Shown: positions 12,401 through 24,306 of the stretch, one piece after another
Layout: every line of letters begins with the position of its first letter
How positions within the stretch are numbered: position 1 is the stretch's first letter
Source: Allomyces macrogynus ATCC 38327
Lineage: Eukaryota > Blastocladiomycota > Blastocladiomycetes > Blastocladiales > Blastocladiaceae
Length of the DNA stretch: 64,000 nt
NCBI GenBank assembly: GCA_000151295.1
Contig: GG745362.1
Location: 490,146-554,145 of the forward strand
Reading direction: 5' to 3'
Notes under the pieces: generated by a model
Told to the model about the DNA's origin: nothing
Database searches by the model: none
What the model saw: the letters and a program-made list of their open reading frames with translations, nothing else
Made by a program: the position numbers and the translations under genes

Positions 12401-15400
12401 CGATCGGCGGTTGTGCGCCGTAGACCTCGCGCGCCGGCATGTTGAGGTCGTCGACAAAGACGATGGCCTGCTTGCCCAACGCCGGGCCATAGACACCCTT
12501 GCGCCGCTTGTCGAACTTGGCCTCGAGAAACTCTTGCGTCTGCCGCGCACTCGTCTGCGCCGAGAACGTCAAGAAGATGTTGACCCACTGCTCAGGCGGC
12601 AGCTTGTTGAGCGTGTCGTTGATGTACATAGTCTTGCCCGTGCCCGTGGGCCCAACGAGCAGCACGTGCTTGTTGATGCGCGCGAGCAGCTTGAGCAGCG
12701 CCGAGTACCGCATCGTGTCGATCGTCTGGACCAAGATATCCGCAAACCGCGCCGACGCCGGAATCGGCACGTCAGTCAATTGGTCGGTCCACAGTCGCCA
12801 CTGGCCGTTCACAAACGTGTAGTCGTAGACGGCGCCCTCGGCCGGGAACGGGCTCTCGGTCACAGTCTTGCCCGACAAGTCGCGGAAAAACACGTTGAAC
12901 TTGGTTTTGCCCGCCGGGTTGAGCGCGCCGCCGACGCTCCACACGATCGCAAACATCATCATGGCCTGCAGCTGCGGGTTGGTCGGCTGCTTGGTGTCGA
13001 CGTACTGGCCCTGGAAAATGTTCATGCATGACCGCGCCAGGTTCGAGTTGAGCGTCTCGCACAGCTCGACACACTCCTTGCGCACAAAGTCGATGCACGG
13101 GTCGAGCCAGTCGAGGAAGATGGCCTCAATCGTGGCCGCGTGTTGCGCGTTCTTGACCGTCGTCGTGAGCCAGCTCCGCATGAGCGGCTTCCACCCGAGA
13201 CTCGACGGCTCCATGTAGATCATGCCGCAGCGACTGACGGTAGCGGGCTAGATGGCACATGGAATCAGTCAGTCGATGGACCTGAGGCGAACGCTTGAGG
13301 AGCGATAAACGTACCGAGGCCACAGCCAAGTCGCGCACTTCAAACATCATGCTCATCGACGACGACAGCTGAATGATCTCGCCGCTGTTGAGGCACAGCT
13401 TCTTGTTATCGTCGAGCACCGTGTTCATGTTCTCGACCCAGACGGCGTCGACGGGCCCATCGAAAATCACCCACTTCCGATCGGGCGACGGCGACGACGC
13501 AAACGACCGGAAGCAGAGCGCAAGAACGCCGTCGCTCCACTCGTGCGTGACCATATCAAACTGGCCGTAGAGCTGGCCCATGGTGATACTCTTGGGGTTC
13601 ATGACCTGGTACTGCACCTTTTCAATGCCCGGCACGTTGCTCTTGTTCATTTCCGTGAGCGCCGCGGCCAACACGCGGTAGCTGCACGTCTTGCCCGACG
13701 TGGCCTCGCCGACAATCATGTACCCGTGCCGCACGAGCATCATTTCGTAGACTTGCAGCACCTTTTCGAGGAACGGCGGCGTGAGCTGCAGGTTCATCTT
13801 CTCGCACGATTGCTTGATGGCCGCGATCAGGACTTCGTAGTCGGGGGTCGGCAGCGTGCACCCCGGGAACAGGTCCGACGTGATGCCCTTGAACAGCGGA
13901 ATGTCGTGCGACAGGAACTTGGGCAGGTTCACGTCGTTGATCGACCGCAGAATAATGATGTTCTCGTTTTCGTGCGGGTACTTGAGCTTGCTGTTGGAGC
14001 GACGGTGGTCAGAAATCCGGAACAGTAATCGCAAGAGGAGCAAGAGGAAAATACGTACAGCGCACCGGCCGCATTGAGCACCGACTTGACGGCGCGCATG
14101 CCGTAATCGTAGTGGTCCTGCGACGACAGCTGTTCCGAGCACAGCCGATACGTGGCCGTGATCTTGACGGCCATGCTGCGCGCGTCCACAAACCCAAACG
14201 AGTAGAGCGAGATTTCGGCAATCAGCGTGTAATCGGGTACCATCATGGCGACAGGCCGGAACAGCGACTTCAAGTTGTCCGGCAATTCGGACCGCCCAGC
14301 GTAGCCCGGGTTCATGGTGATGAAGACGGCGCACGTCGGGTTCAAGTGCAGTTCCGTGCCCTCGAACAAGAACGTGTCGGCATTGGCAAACTTGGCGCGC
14401 TGGATGGTCAGGATCTGCTGCGCAACGACCGAGAGCACTTCGAGATCAATACGGTTGAACTCGTCAAAACACGCCCACGCACCGGACGACGCGAGCCCCT
14501 TGAAGAACTTGCCCATGGCAATGTAATCAAGACCGTCCGAGCAGTTGTAGACGACGCACTGCTTGGCAATCGCCTTGGCCAAGTCCTTGACCGACTCGGT
14601 CTTGCCCGTGCCCGCAGGCCCTTCTGGCGCACCGCCGAGATTCAGCTGCAACGCGCCGAGCAGCGTGCGGAAACACCGGTCCGTGAGCGGTGTGATAACG
14701 AGCCGCCCTTGGTTCCCGAGGTACTCGTAGCCGTACTTGACGACCGAGTTGATCATTTTCACGATCACGCCCTGGTCCTTGTCGTAGTAGTAGCGCATTT
14801 GCGAGAGCCAGTCAAAATCGGAAATGTTGGCGACGCGGCTCGACTCGAGCAACGCCACGACGTCGCGCGCGTGCACGTCGACAACGACCAGGGCCTCGAG
14901 CGTCGACCGCACGACCTTGGTCAAGCTGCCGCGCACCAACTCGACGATCCTTGCGAGCCGCTGGTTGCTCAAATCGGCATATGCCTTGAGATTGCCGGTC
15001 GAAATCGACGCCTCGACCTCGCGCGTCCAAAACACTTGCGAAATGGTCAAGACGGCTTGCCCGGGCCACTGCAACACCCACGAATCGCGCTCGCCGTCCT
15101 TGTACCCGAGAAACGCCTTTTGCACGACTTCAAACACGCTGAGCAGCATCGACTTTTCCACGTCGAGCAACCACTTTTCCACGGCGCCGTTGGCGTCGGC
15201 GGTAGAAATCTTCTTCGGGAACGTGATAAACTCCTTGAGGTTCGAGTACATGCCAGTAATGTCGAGGTTCTCTTCAAACTTGAGCGAGTTGATCCCCTCG
15301 AAACATTTCTTGAGGTGCGGCTGCACGCGCAGCGGGTCGCGCGTCTCCGACAAAATTTCGAGCATCTCGTCGTTCGACAGGAAAAAGAAGCGCGGGAAGT

Positions 15401-18400
15401 AGAGCCGCTTGACTTCGAGGTAGTGATTGAGCCCGCGCTGAATAAGTTCGAGCTCCTCGTTGCTCTGCGTGAGCCGGTCGAGCAAGTTGGGCATGGCCGT
15501 TGCGGCCAGCACGTGGTGGTCGAGCGCCAGGTGCCGCATGAGCTCCTTCCAGAACGCGTCGACGCCGCGGAACCGCTTTCCCTCGACGGGCATTTGCCGC
15601 ATGATATCCTCGGACGAGAAGATGGGCTCGAGGTAGAGCCACGTCATTTGCACCTTGAGCCAGACGTCGAGCACTTCCTGGATCAAGTTCAGTTTGCGGT
15701 CCCACTCGCGCGTCTCGTCCTCGAACGGCTTGATATACGGGCTGCCGCGCATCGCCTGCGTCTTGACAATATGGTCGTCGAGCAGCATCTGGATATCGTC
15801 GATCGCTGACAAGATCTGCGTGCCCGTGTCGCGGTAGTCGAGCGCCGTAAACTCGACGTTTTCCCACTCGGTGTACATCTTTTGCAGCGCCTTCTCGAAC
15901 GAGTACTCCTTGCTCGCCGTCATCGAGATCGTCTCGAGCTGCTCCATGAAGTGGCCGAGGTTGCGCTCGAGCACAGACCCGAGCGTCGTTGTCTCGTCAG
16001 GCGCAAACTTGTACCGGACGACCTCGGAAATGGCGTGCCAGTGGCGCTCGCGCAGACCCGGGTTGCACAGCACTCGAATCATCGGAATGTGCACCTTGAA
16101 CTGCTCGAGCTCCTCCTTGACCTTTTGCGCCATGGTCGACGGCTCGGGCGCCTCGAATTGGTTCAAGATCTTGTAGACGTTGCGCCACATGGTCGTCACG
16201 TCGTTCTCGACCTTTTCGGCGTCGAGCTGCAGGAGCGACCCGTTAATCCACGTATTGCAAGACTTTTGGAACTCGACGGCCGACTGGTAGAGCGTCATGT
16301 AGGGTGCAAACTGCGCGGCCACGTCTTCGAGCAACGAAAAACCCGTCGTCGACGACCAGCCGAACAGCATTTCGTCTCGGTTGAACGCCGTGATGCGTTC
16401 GCCAAGCCCGTCGAGCTTGACCTGGAACTTCTGCGCAATCTTGAGGTACTTTTGAATCTCGTCCACGTCGCCGTACTGGGCAAAGTCCACGACTTGCCGG
16501 CTCAGTGCCTCGAGCTCGGTGTTGAGCTTCTCGCGGCGCTGCAGGAGCTCGTCCTCGTTGGCCCTGCGCGCCGACGCGAGCAAGTCCTCGCAGGCCGTAA
16601 ACGTCGGCGCCATGCGGTGCGGCCACGTGAACAGGAACGCGTTCAGGTCGTAGTCTTCGCGCGTCATGTCGTAGAGCTGCATGAGCACGTTGAGCCGCAC
16701 GCGCGCGTGCTCGACCTGCGCCTCGAGTCGTGCAAAATCGGTGCCGCGCGCAGTATCAAGGTACTTTTGCAAATTGGCCATGTCCTCGACGGTCGCGGGT
16801 GGTTTGGCGAGTCGGTCGGCCATGGCCTTGAACTCGTGCGAGAGGAACGTGTGTTCCGCGCGCGTGCGGTCGGCAACCCACGCCATGATCGTGGCCGCCA
16901 GCGCGACGGCCGTGTCGGCGAGCGCTGTGACAAAGTCGCCGCACTGCAGGAGGACGAGCGGGAACTCAACCTGGAACGGGTACGCGGCAAGGAGCCGGTT
17001 GCTGGCGAGATCGCGTAGACGCCGCGCTTCGGTGATCAGGTCGTCGAACGGGACCGCGGATGTGGCACTACTGTCACCCGTCGTCCCCTCGGCCTCGGCG
17101 GCGGCCACGGCGGCCTCGGTGTTCTTGAGCGCCAAGTGCACGGATTCCTCGAACTTACCGGCAATCAGGTCCGAGTGCGGCGCAAAGTCCTGCAAGTACT
17201 GCTGCGGCGCCGCGAGCGCGCGCTGCAGGCACCGGTAGAGCAGCTTTTTCTGGTACGCGACCCACTGCGGCTGCGTGGCTTCGAGCGCGACCGGGAGCAG
17301 TTTCGGCACTTTCGACGCAAATAATTGCGTCTCGATCCGCGGCACGCGATTGAGCGTAGCGAGCAGGCTTTCGAGCAACGCCTCGATCACGAGTTGCACG
17401 TCGCGCGGGTGCGGGTCCATGCGAATTTCGGGCGCGTCGTGGATCAACTTGATGGCAAACTGCGGCGGGCGCAGGGCCGTGAACAGGTCGACGAACGCCT
17501 CGACCGAGGTTTGCGTGACGTGCCGCAAAAAGTCGGTCATGTAGAGCGCAATCAGGTTGAAAAAACTCGGTAGTTTGGCGGGCGCGATCGCCGACCACGA
17601 GTTTTTCTTGGCGCCCTGGTAGAAGACGTTGAGGATTTCCGGGTAGAAACTGTGCCATGAGAAGACTGGTGAGTGGACGTGCTTCTCGGTTGCAGCACGC
17701 GGCGAGTCGTTCGTACCTCGACATGAGCCCCTCGCGCGCAGACTCGAACTGGTGCAGCATAAGCCCCTTGAACCTGCGCAAATCAAACGGCTGCTCCTCG
17801 CGCGCGAGTGCCGCCGCATCCACCAACAGCGTCCCGCGGTACTTTGCGATAATCTGCTGAATCTCCACAATCACGGGACTCAGCACGAGCAGCTGGTGTG
17901 CGACGAGGTCGCGTGCGTATTGGAAATCGTCTTGCCAGGTGGCCGTCGACGCGCGCAGCGTCGTGAATCCGTACTCGGACGTATCCTCTTCGGTCCCCGC
18001 CAATTTCTGGCGCGGGTCGCGCAAGACGAAATCGACAATGGCCTTTTTGACGCTCATGTGGTAGTCTTCGCGCATTTCGCCCGAGAGTGTAGCGACCGAG
18101 GCAGGGAACGCGTCCTTGAGCCGGGACGGGATCAGGTGCAGCACGTGGGCGAGCCAGCGGCGATCCATTTCAGCGACTTGCGTCGTGTCGACGCCGTTGG
18201 TGATGTAGTAGTAGTACTTTTGCTACATGCCATCGATGGAGAAAAGTTGAGGCACAGCGCGCAGGGCTCGTCCAACGTCAAGAAACAACGAACCATGGTC
18301 TCGCGCTCCTGCACCGACGACCCATCTGCGTCGTCGCTGCCGCCGTTCGCGGACCCGTCGGACGCCGTGCTCCTGCTGCCCTTCCTAGATACGAATCGCG

Positions 18401-19094
18401 TCAGCAATCGAACAACCGCACACATCAGATCGCGCGTAGCGTACATTACGAGCGACACGAGCTCGCCACGAAACTGCTTGTTGCGCTGCTCCGTCTCCAA
18501 GTGCCGCTGCTTGCGCACGCCCTGCGTGGCGGCACCCGCCGCTCGCCTTCCGAGCACACCAGGCTTGATGGGCGGTAGTGCGCGCGCCGTTGTTGCGGGC
18601 GAGGTGCCGCCGGAGACCTTGGCAATCGCGGCCGGGTCTAGTCGAGGACGTCAGAAATCCTGTCCCGGGGGGAACGATCTGAATGGGATCGTACCCGAGC
18701 TCGTGAGCGTGCTCAGGAACCGCCCATTCAGCCGCTCAAAGTTTTCGAGCGGCGACTTGGCGAGGTCGTACCCGTCCTCGGTCGGGACGAGACTCGCTTG
18801 CCGGTTCCATTTCTGGCCGAGTCGCAGCGTCTATGCGTTGCGATGCCATGGCGGATCAGACGTGGTCGGTCCACAATGGCGGCAGAAGTGCGTATGAGCA
18901 CTGACATTGCTGTAAAATGGGACCGGCGAGGGTGACGGGATGGGCGGCGGGTCATTGGGCGCCTGAGGTGCATTGAATGCAGATGTCGATATCGTAGCTG
19001 CTCCTGCTGCTGCCGTCGGTTGTTGAGATGATGCTGGTGGGCGGGATGTCGAGGTGGTTGGGTCGGCGAATGGGCGGTGCAGGCTGCCGCACAT
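6448..19094 (-). CDS. DNAH7: Axonemal inner-arm dynein heavy chain, DNAH7 type
   Basis: Proposed exons on the minus strand: 18906-19094, 18695-18830, 18445-18637, 18294-18384, 17717-18222, 14059-17649, 13315-13990, 11133-13247 and 6448-11061. Together they give 4036 aa, close to human DNAH7 (about 4020). Order: N-terminal tail and linker; AAA1 P-loop GPAGTGKT (~res 1380); AAA2 GEATSGKT (~1665); AAA3 GPTGTGKT (~1995); an EF-hand-like [16 protein letters not shown] before AAA4 GVGGSGRQS (~2355); stalk coiled coils flanking the microtubule-binding domain (~2740-2810); AAA5-6 and C-terminus ending [15 protein letters not shown]. The motifs follow single-headed inner-arm chains DNAH3/7/12, closest to DNAH7. 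It moves flagellar microtubules by ATP hydrolysis. The five 3' exons are certain. The four 5' exons (first ~203 residues, proline-rich start) are inferred from splice signals and frame and are tentative. A run of seven glycines (near 7300) is a local oddity. Confidence 0.93.
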
Positions 19095-19960
19095 GGTGAT
19101 CAAGGGGCGGCGGGTGTTGGCGGCGAATGGACCGCCGTGGGGGCGCCGAGAATGGTTCGGATGGACGGCCAGCGTCGATCCAAGCGGAATGCGGCCAGTG
19201 GCGGCAGGTAGGTGCCGGGAATGGAGGGCAAGAATGGATGTCAGCGATGGGAATGGATGTCGGCGACGGGATAGGCTGGTGTAAGAAGCTGGAGGACAGG
19301 AGGATTGGCGCTTGTGATCTGTCGCGGTCAGATGACAAACGTGGTTTGCACGGCGCCCGATGTCGCGTCTCGCACCTCCAACGCACGCGAAAAGGAGCTC
19401 TACGATCACTGACGTTTTTGCAGCCAAAGAAAAGAAGACTCTGGGCGATGTCGCCGTCAGCAAGTCCAGGATCGGACACGAAGCGACGGGAACCAGGACG
19501 GCGCACGACGCGTTCAGCTGGTACGTGACCTGATCACCCATGTCAAAGAAGCCCGCGCGAGGTGCGAAAGTGTCCTATTTACAGGTGCCGCGGCATGCCC
19601 AAGCAGGCATCGCCGCGCTAGGAGTCTCCGTCATCCCAGTGAACTTCAAGTAAGCCGGGCCCGCCAGGAAACGACGAGCCCGAAAAAGTGCAAAGCTGGT
19701 CCCGCCAGGACACGACGGACCAAAAAAACGAAAAGTGGGAGGCCGGATCCGCCAGGACACGACGGGCCGGAGTAGAGAGGGATAGGCAGCGACGCACGCG
19801 CAATGTACAGTGTGAGGGAGGGTAGAGCTTGATGACAACGGATGAGAACGAACGACAAAAAATTGAGAAACGAACAGGCGATGGGATGCAAGACGACGAG
19901 GTACTTGACGCGCGACCCAAACCACGGGTCGACCTCCTCCACCACGACCACCGAGGCGAC
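19095..19960. other. Spacer between dynein 5' end and PAH 3' end
   Basis: A minus-strand frame runs on to 19541 but reads as low-complexity sequence with no family signal; I treat it as the dynein upstream region. The right part carries a 44-bp imperfect tandem repeat. Confidence 0.5.
19653..19773. repeat. About 44-bp imperfect tandem repeat, 2.7 copies
   Basis: Units at 19653-19696, 19697-19740 and 19741-~19773 share CCGCCAGGA(A/C)ACGACG followed by an A-rich tract in the first two. They lie 190-310 bp past the PAH stop, probably in or near its 3' UTR. Confidence 0.7.
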
Positions 19961-21595
19961 TTACGGCAACCGGTCGAGCGCGTCCATGAGCGTGTGCACC
20001 TGCGCCTGGATCCCCTGCGCGTACCGCGAAATCTTCTCTTTCGAGTCCAAGATCTCGATCGCCTCGGTCGCCGAATTGTACCGCATCGCATACGGCCGCT
20101 TGAGCGACGCCGCGTACTCGACGACCTGCTCCTTCATCGTGCGGAAGCTCTCGGCGACATAGTAGACGGGCTGGTACTCGGTGATCGGGTAGGGCGTGAC
20201 TGCCGCCTTGGCCGGGTCGAACGGCCGCAACTCGGGCTTACCCGAGAGCGCGTACTCGAGCTCGCCCGTCGACGAGAGCAGACCCGCGCCGTACGCCTTG
20301 AGCCCGTCGGTCCCGTCAGGATTCTTTTCCTTGCACAGACCAAACTCGACTGTGAACCAGTAGAGCGTGGCCAGCTTCTTGACTTCGTCATCCGACGCGC
20401 CGAGCGACGCGAGCCCGACCGTGTGCGAAAAATCGGCAAAGTCCGGGTCGGCAAACAACGGCACGTGGCCGAGCAACTCATGGCAGATATCGGGCTCGGG
20501 CGTGTAGAAGGGCATCGACGGGTGCCGCACGTACTGCGTCGCGTAAAACACGCGGAATGCCAGCGCATTCAAAAAGTCGCGCGACGAGAGCAGACCCATG
20601 ACGGGCCGCAGCGTAAAGCCCGTGCACTCCTTCAAGAAGCGCGAGATATCGGCCTGTTGCGGGACATTGTCGCGCGCGTACCCGCAGTTGGCCTCGAGCA
20701 GCGGGAAAATGTACCGGTGCTCGCGGCACGCCGAGTGCTTGTACATGGCCGTGAGTTTGTCGTAGACGAGCCCCCACGTCTTGACTTCGTCGGGCGTGTA
20801 GTTGACGCGCGGCAGCGGCATGCCCGTGCGGTACTCCTTGGCGTTCTTGGTGATCAGCTCGCGGCGCGCGCGGTAGGCCTTGTCGGTGAACCCCGGGTGG
20901 TCGGCGTCCAATTCGGCGCCATAGCTGAGCACGCGCTCGGCAAACACGTCGAGGTCCGACATTTTGCGCGGGAACCACGGGCCCGTGGCCGTATCGGCCG
21001 TGCTGGTCGTCGACGTCGTCGAGGTCACGGCCTCGGCCGTGGTCGGCGCGACGTGCGATTCGCCCGAGTCGGTGGTCGAGACAAGCATGACATGGCGCAC
21101 GTGCGAGACGGCGCGAAGCTTGGCAACGATGCTCTCGGCCGTCTGGTCGGCGCCCGGCGGCAGCGCAAAGTCGACAAAGAAGTCGTAGTCCCAGTCGCGC
21201 GTCTTGGAGGGCCGCGACTCGATGCGGTTCAGCGAAATGCCCAAATCCGAGCACAGAACGCCAAGAACCGACGTCAGGGCGCCGACGCCATCCTGGATCG
21301 AAAACTGCAGCGTGGTCAGCGCCGGCGGCGGCGGGCGTGCAACGGCCGCGTGCGCCGCGGCAGCGGCAGCGGCCTGAGCACCAGGAAGCGGCGCATCGGC
21401 CACCTGGGTCGCGGCGACTTGGTGCGAGGGCATCGATGCCGTGGTCAGAGTCGCGCGGGTCGCGGGCACTTGGCGCGCGGCACCCACGGCGAGAGCGGCA
21501 GCGGCATTGGCGGGCGTGCGGGCCGCCGTGGCGAGCACCGAGACGGCGGCGCGGCCCAGGAGCGAGGTCGAGTTGCGCAGGACGGACAGGGCCAT
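19961..21595 (-). CDS. PAH: Phenylalanine-4-hydroxylase (pterin-dependent)
   Basis: Intronless frame of 544 aa from ATG at 21595; the open frame extends upstream only to a GTG. Regulatory ACT domain at ~res 95-185 (LQFSIQDGVGALTSVLGVL). The catalytic biopterin-hydroxylase domain follows, with iron ligands His ~372 and His ~377 in CHELLGHVPLFADPDFADFS and Glu ~417 in YWFTVEFGL, and a tetramerisation-like helix at the end. It converts phenylalanine to tyrosine using tetrahydrobiopterin and oxygen, the entry step of phenylalanine catabolism. The ACT domain together with the AAAH catalytic core favours PAH over tyrosine or tryptophan hydroxylase. The first ~90 residues are alanine-rich with Arg/Ser and no acidic residue before ~66, resembling a mitochondrial presequence, which would be unusual. 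A TATA box lies 67 nt upstream. Confidence 0.95.
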   Translation of the reverse strand: MALSVLRNSTSLLGRAAVSVLATAARTPANAAAALAVGAARQVPATRATLTTASMPSHQVAATQVADAPLPGAQAAAAAAAHAAVARPPPPALTTLQFSIQDGVGALTSVLGVLCSDLGISLNRIESRPSKTRDWDYDFFVDFALPPGADQTAESIVAKLRAVSHVRHVMLVSTTDSGESHVAPTTAEAVTSTTSTTSTADTATGPWFPRKMSDLDVFAERVLSYGAELDADHPGFTDKAYRARRELITKNAKEYRTGMPLPRVNYTPDEVKTWGLVYDKLTAMYKHSACREHRYIFPLLEANCGYARDNVPQQADISRFLKECTGFTLRPVMGLLSSRDFLNALAFRVFYATQYVRHPSMPFYTPEPDICHELLGHVPLFADPDFADFSHTVGLASLGASDDEVKKLATLYWFTVEFGLCKEKNPDGTDGLKAYGAGLLSSTGELEYALSGKPELRPFDPAKAAVTPYPITEYQPVYYVAESFRTMKEQVVEYAASLKRPYAMRYNSATEAIEILDSKEKISRYAQGIQAQVHTLMDALDRLP

Positions 21596-21660
21596 GCTTG
21601 CAGCCACGGGAGCGAATTCGGGGCGGGCCTGACTTGCGCGAGCGGGGAGCGTCGTGCTCC

Positions 21661-21668
21661 CTTATATA
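21661..21668 (-). promoter_or_regulatory. TATA box of the PAH gene
   Basis: TATATAAG on the minus strand 67 nt upstream of the ATG at 21595; supports that start. Confidence 0.6.
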
Positions 21669-22026
21669 TCCCTTCCGGTCAGAACTGGCGTGGTGGTGGC
21701 GGCGGTGGCGACGACGACAGGCGGTGCAGCGGCACAGCGTTTGCCCCAACCAGCGATCGATCATGGGACCGCGCCGATGTAGAAATGAGAGTGCCGTGCT
21801 GGTGATCAAAACCAGGGTTGTTGAGGGGGTTCCAGGTTAGGTTATTGGCAGTGCTCGTCAGCCTGGGCCAAACCCCAACCTAAAACGCAATTTGTTGCTT
21901 GAGTGCCTGTGTGAGCGGGTTGCACGCGCGTGCGCGCGCGGCCGTGCACACGCGCCCCGCGGCCCCCGCCTCTCCCCTTTTCGCTGGACCGACCAACGAA
22001 CCCGAGCCCAACCTCAACCCCCCGAC
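21669..22026. promoter_or_regulatory. Divergent promoter region between PAH and the STM1-like gene
   Basis: The two genes point away from each other from this interval. It contains an imperfect inverted pair CCAGGTTAGGTT (21830-21841) / AACCTAAAAC (about 21880). No protein-coding signal seen. Confidence 0.45.
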
Positions 22027-23070
22027 ATGACCGTCTTTGGGAGCAACCCGTTCGCCCTTTTGGCGAACGATGACCCGGCCGCCGCCGCGGCTGCGGCCAC
22101 CAAGAAGGCGGCTGCCCCCGCGCCCGTCGAGAAGGCGCCCGTTGCCGAGAAGAAGGCGCCCGCCTCGGCCGACAAGAAGCGTTACGGCGGCGACCGCCCG
22201 CGCTCGGACCGCCCGCGCCCGGAGGGCCGCTCCGGTGTGTAGAAGATTGATCAACTGCGCTTTGAAGGATGGAGGTGGTGCTGTGAGTGGTCGTGCTGGC
22301 GAAAACGGATGGATGCGCGTGCCCACCCCTGGCGTGCGGAACGTTTCGGCAACTCTGCGCACGTAATCGACCACGACGACCGACGGTGCTTGCGTGCTGC
22401 TCGCTGCCATCACGCTGATCTGTTCGAAATGGCCAAATTCGACCATTTCGGTGGCGGTGGTCGATTTGCCGTCCCGCTGATCAGCGTCGTCTTGGTCGTC
22501 TTTGGTCGTTGTTCGCGATGTCCTGCCGTTTTCGCACTTCTCGCACCGCATTCCTCGAGTCCCCGTGATACTCCGCGAAAAGCTGCCCGAAACCCGGCCC
22601 TCCTGACGCCATTTTCCGCGCCGCTACTTCTTAGGCCGTGTGTCGGCTCCCCGCGCGCCGCGCGAGGCGAACACCGAGGACTTCACCGGTGGCAACCCCG
22701 AGCAGGGTGAGCGCCGTTCGGCGCCGCGCGCGCCTCGTCGCCCCTACGGCGAGCGCCGTGAGGGTGGTGACCGTCGCTCGCGCACGGGCCGCTTTGACGG
22801 CGAGAAGAAGGACGTCGCTGGCCACTCGTGGGGCGGCGCCGTCGAGGCCACGGGCGTGGCCGAGGGCCAGTCGGCGACTGAGGCCGTTCAGACGTACATT
22901 TTGACATTTTTTCGGCGTGGAAATGGGTGGGACGGAATCACTAAACTTATAAACTTTGATCCCGAAATAGCGCCGAGAAGGTCGAGGGAGGGCGGAGGCC
23001 GCCCCAAGAACTGGAGGCCCAAGCCCCGTCGAGGAGGGAGGAATACCACCAAAGTCCGTACGAACAGTAA
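22027..23070 (+). CDS. Stm1/SERBP1 (HABP4_PAI-RBP1)-like ribosome-associated protein, 3' part doubtful
   Basis: ATG 22027 starts NPFALLANDDP, the signature Stm1-family N-terminus, then an Ala/Lys/Pro tract. Exons 22027-22234, 22635-22893 and 22971-23070; the first intron is 400 nt, much longer than others here. The second exon is RGG-like and basic and carries RTGRFDGEKKDVAGHSWG, the core of the HABP4_PAI-RBP1 domain. Members bind ribosomes and RNA and stabilise inactive ribosomes. The proposed third exon stops after 33 residues and does not resemble the usual C-terminus. It lies 64 bases from a run of N, so the 3' end may be misassembled or continue into the gap. The first two exons are well supported. 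Confidence 0.75.
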
Positions 23071-23133
23071 CCAGAAGGGAGCTGGCCAAAGAAGGGGGCC
23101 GGCGGCTTCAAAGGCCCAAGCCGGTTGCGCAAG

Positions 23134-23915
23134 NNNNNNNNNNNNNNNNNNNNNNNNNNNNNNNNNNNNNNNNNNNNNNNNNNNNNNNNNNNNNNNNNNN
23201 NNNNNNNNNNNNNNNNNNNNNNNNNNNNNNNNNNNNNNNNNNNNNNNNNNNNNNNNNNNNNNNNNNNNNNNNNNNNNNNNNNNNNNNNNNNNNNNNNNNN
23301 NNNNNNNNNNNNNNNNNNNNNNNNNNNNNNNNNNNNNNNNNNNNNNNNNNNNNNNNNNNNNNNNNNNNNNNNNNNNNNNNNNNNNNNNNNNNNNNNNNNN
23401 NNNNNNNNNNNNNNNNNNNNNNNNNNNNNNNNNNNNNNNNNNNNNNNNNNNNNNNNNNNNNNNNNNNNNNNNNNNNNNNNNNNNNNNNNNNNNNNNNNNN
23501 NNNNNNNNNNNNNNNNNNNNNNNNNNNNNNNNNNNNNNNNNNNNNNNNNNNNNNNNNNNNNNNNNNNNNNNNNNNNNNNNNNNNNNNNNNNNNNNNNNNN
23601 NNNNNNNNNNNNNNNNNNNNNNNNNNNNNNNNNNNNNNNNNNNNNNNNNNNNNNNNNNNNNNNNNNNNNNNNNNNNNNNNNNNNNNNNNNNNNNNNNNNN
23701 NNNNNNNNNNNNNNNNNNNNNNNNNNNNNNNNNNNNNNNNNNNNNNNNNNNNNNNNNNNNNNNNNNNNNNNNNNNNNNNNNNNNNNNNNNNNNNNNNNNN
23801 NNNNNNNNNNNNNNNNNNNNNNNNNNNNNNNNNNNNNNNNNNNNNNNNNNNNNNNNNNNNNNNNNNNNNNNNNNNNNNNNNNNNNNNNNNNNNNNNNNNN
23901 NNNNNNNNNNNNNNN
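23134..23915. other. Assembly gap (782 N)
   Basis: Continuous run of N. Frames crossing it are meaningless. Confidence 1.
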
Positions 23916-24306
23916 GCTCGATCTCCTCAGGAGACATCCGATCCCGTCAAGGTGGCCAACAGCAGCGTCCTTGTGATCCTCAAAGCTCGTCGGAAGAACC
24001 GAAGCGGAACTGCGCGAAGCGACGACTCCCGACAGTGCGAAAGATTGCAAACGACCACAGGCCACTGCAAGCAACACTGGTGCAAGGACCTTGCCGGGCC
24101 AGGAACGGCGCGACTCTCGCGATCAAGGTTTGACCTAAGACTAGTTTGCATTTCTTTTCAAACGCGATTTCGTTCCCCCTGCTCGGCATCTATCGTTGAT
24201 TGCGAGCCAGTTGTCAGTATCGATGCGTGCGTCCTGCTCCCTTCCTTTCTTGCCGTCGCCGTTCCACCATCGCAACAACGGCGAGCGTAGGTACCTCTGC
24301 TCGCAA
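23916..24306. other. Gap flank without recognisable gene
   Basis: Only short frames; could include the 3' end of a gene inside the gap. Confidence 0.4.

Noticed and set aside
7396..15809. Long plus-strand frames opposite the dynein gene (7396-8685, 8755-10530, 14112-15809)
   Set aside because: They are antisense to strongly conserved dynein coding sequence. Their Arg/Leu/Val/His-rich composition is that of a complement of GC-rich codons.
18831..18905. Alternative dynein start at the ATG inside this interval
   Set aside because: Its frame does not join the downstream dynein exons with consistent phases; the intron reading does.
21596..21607. Upstream start of PAH at 21607
   Set aside because: The codon is GTG; the first ATG in frame is 21595, which fits the TATA box distance.
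22640..24133. Frames that run through the N block
   Set aside because: Unknown bases cannot show an open frame.
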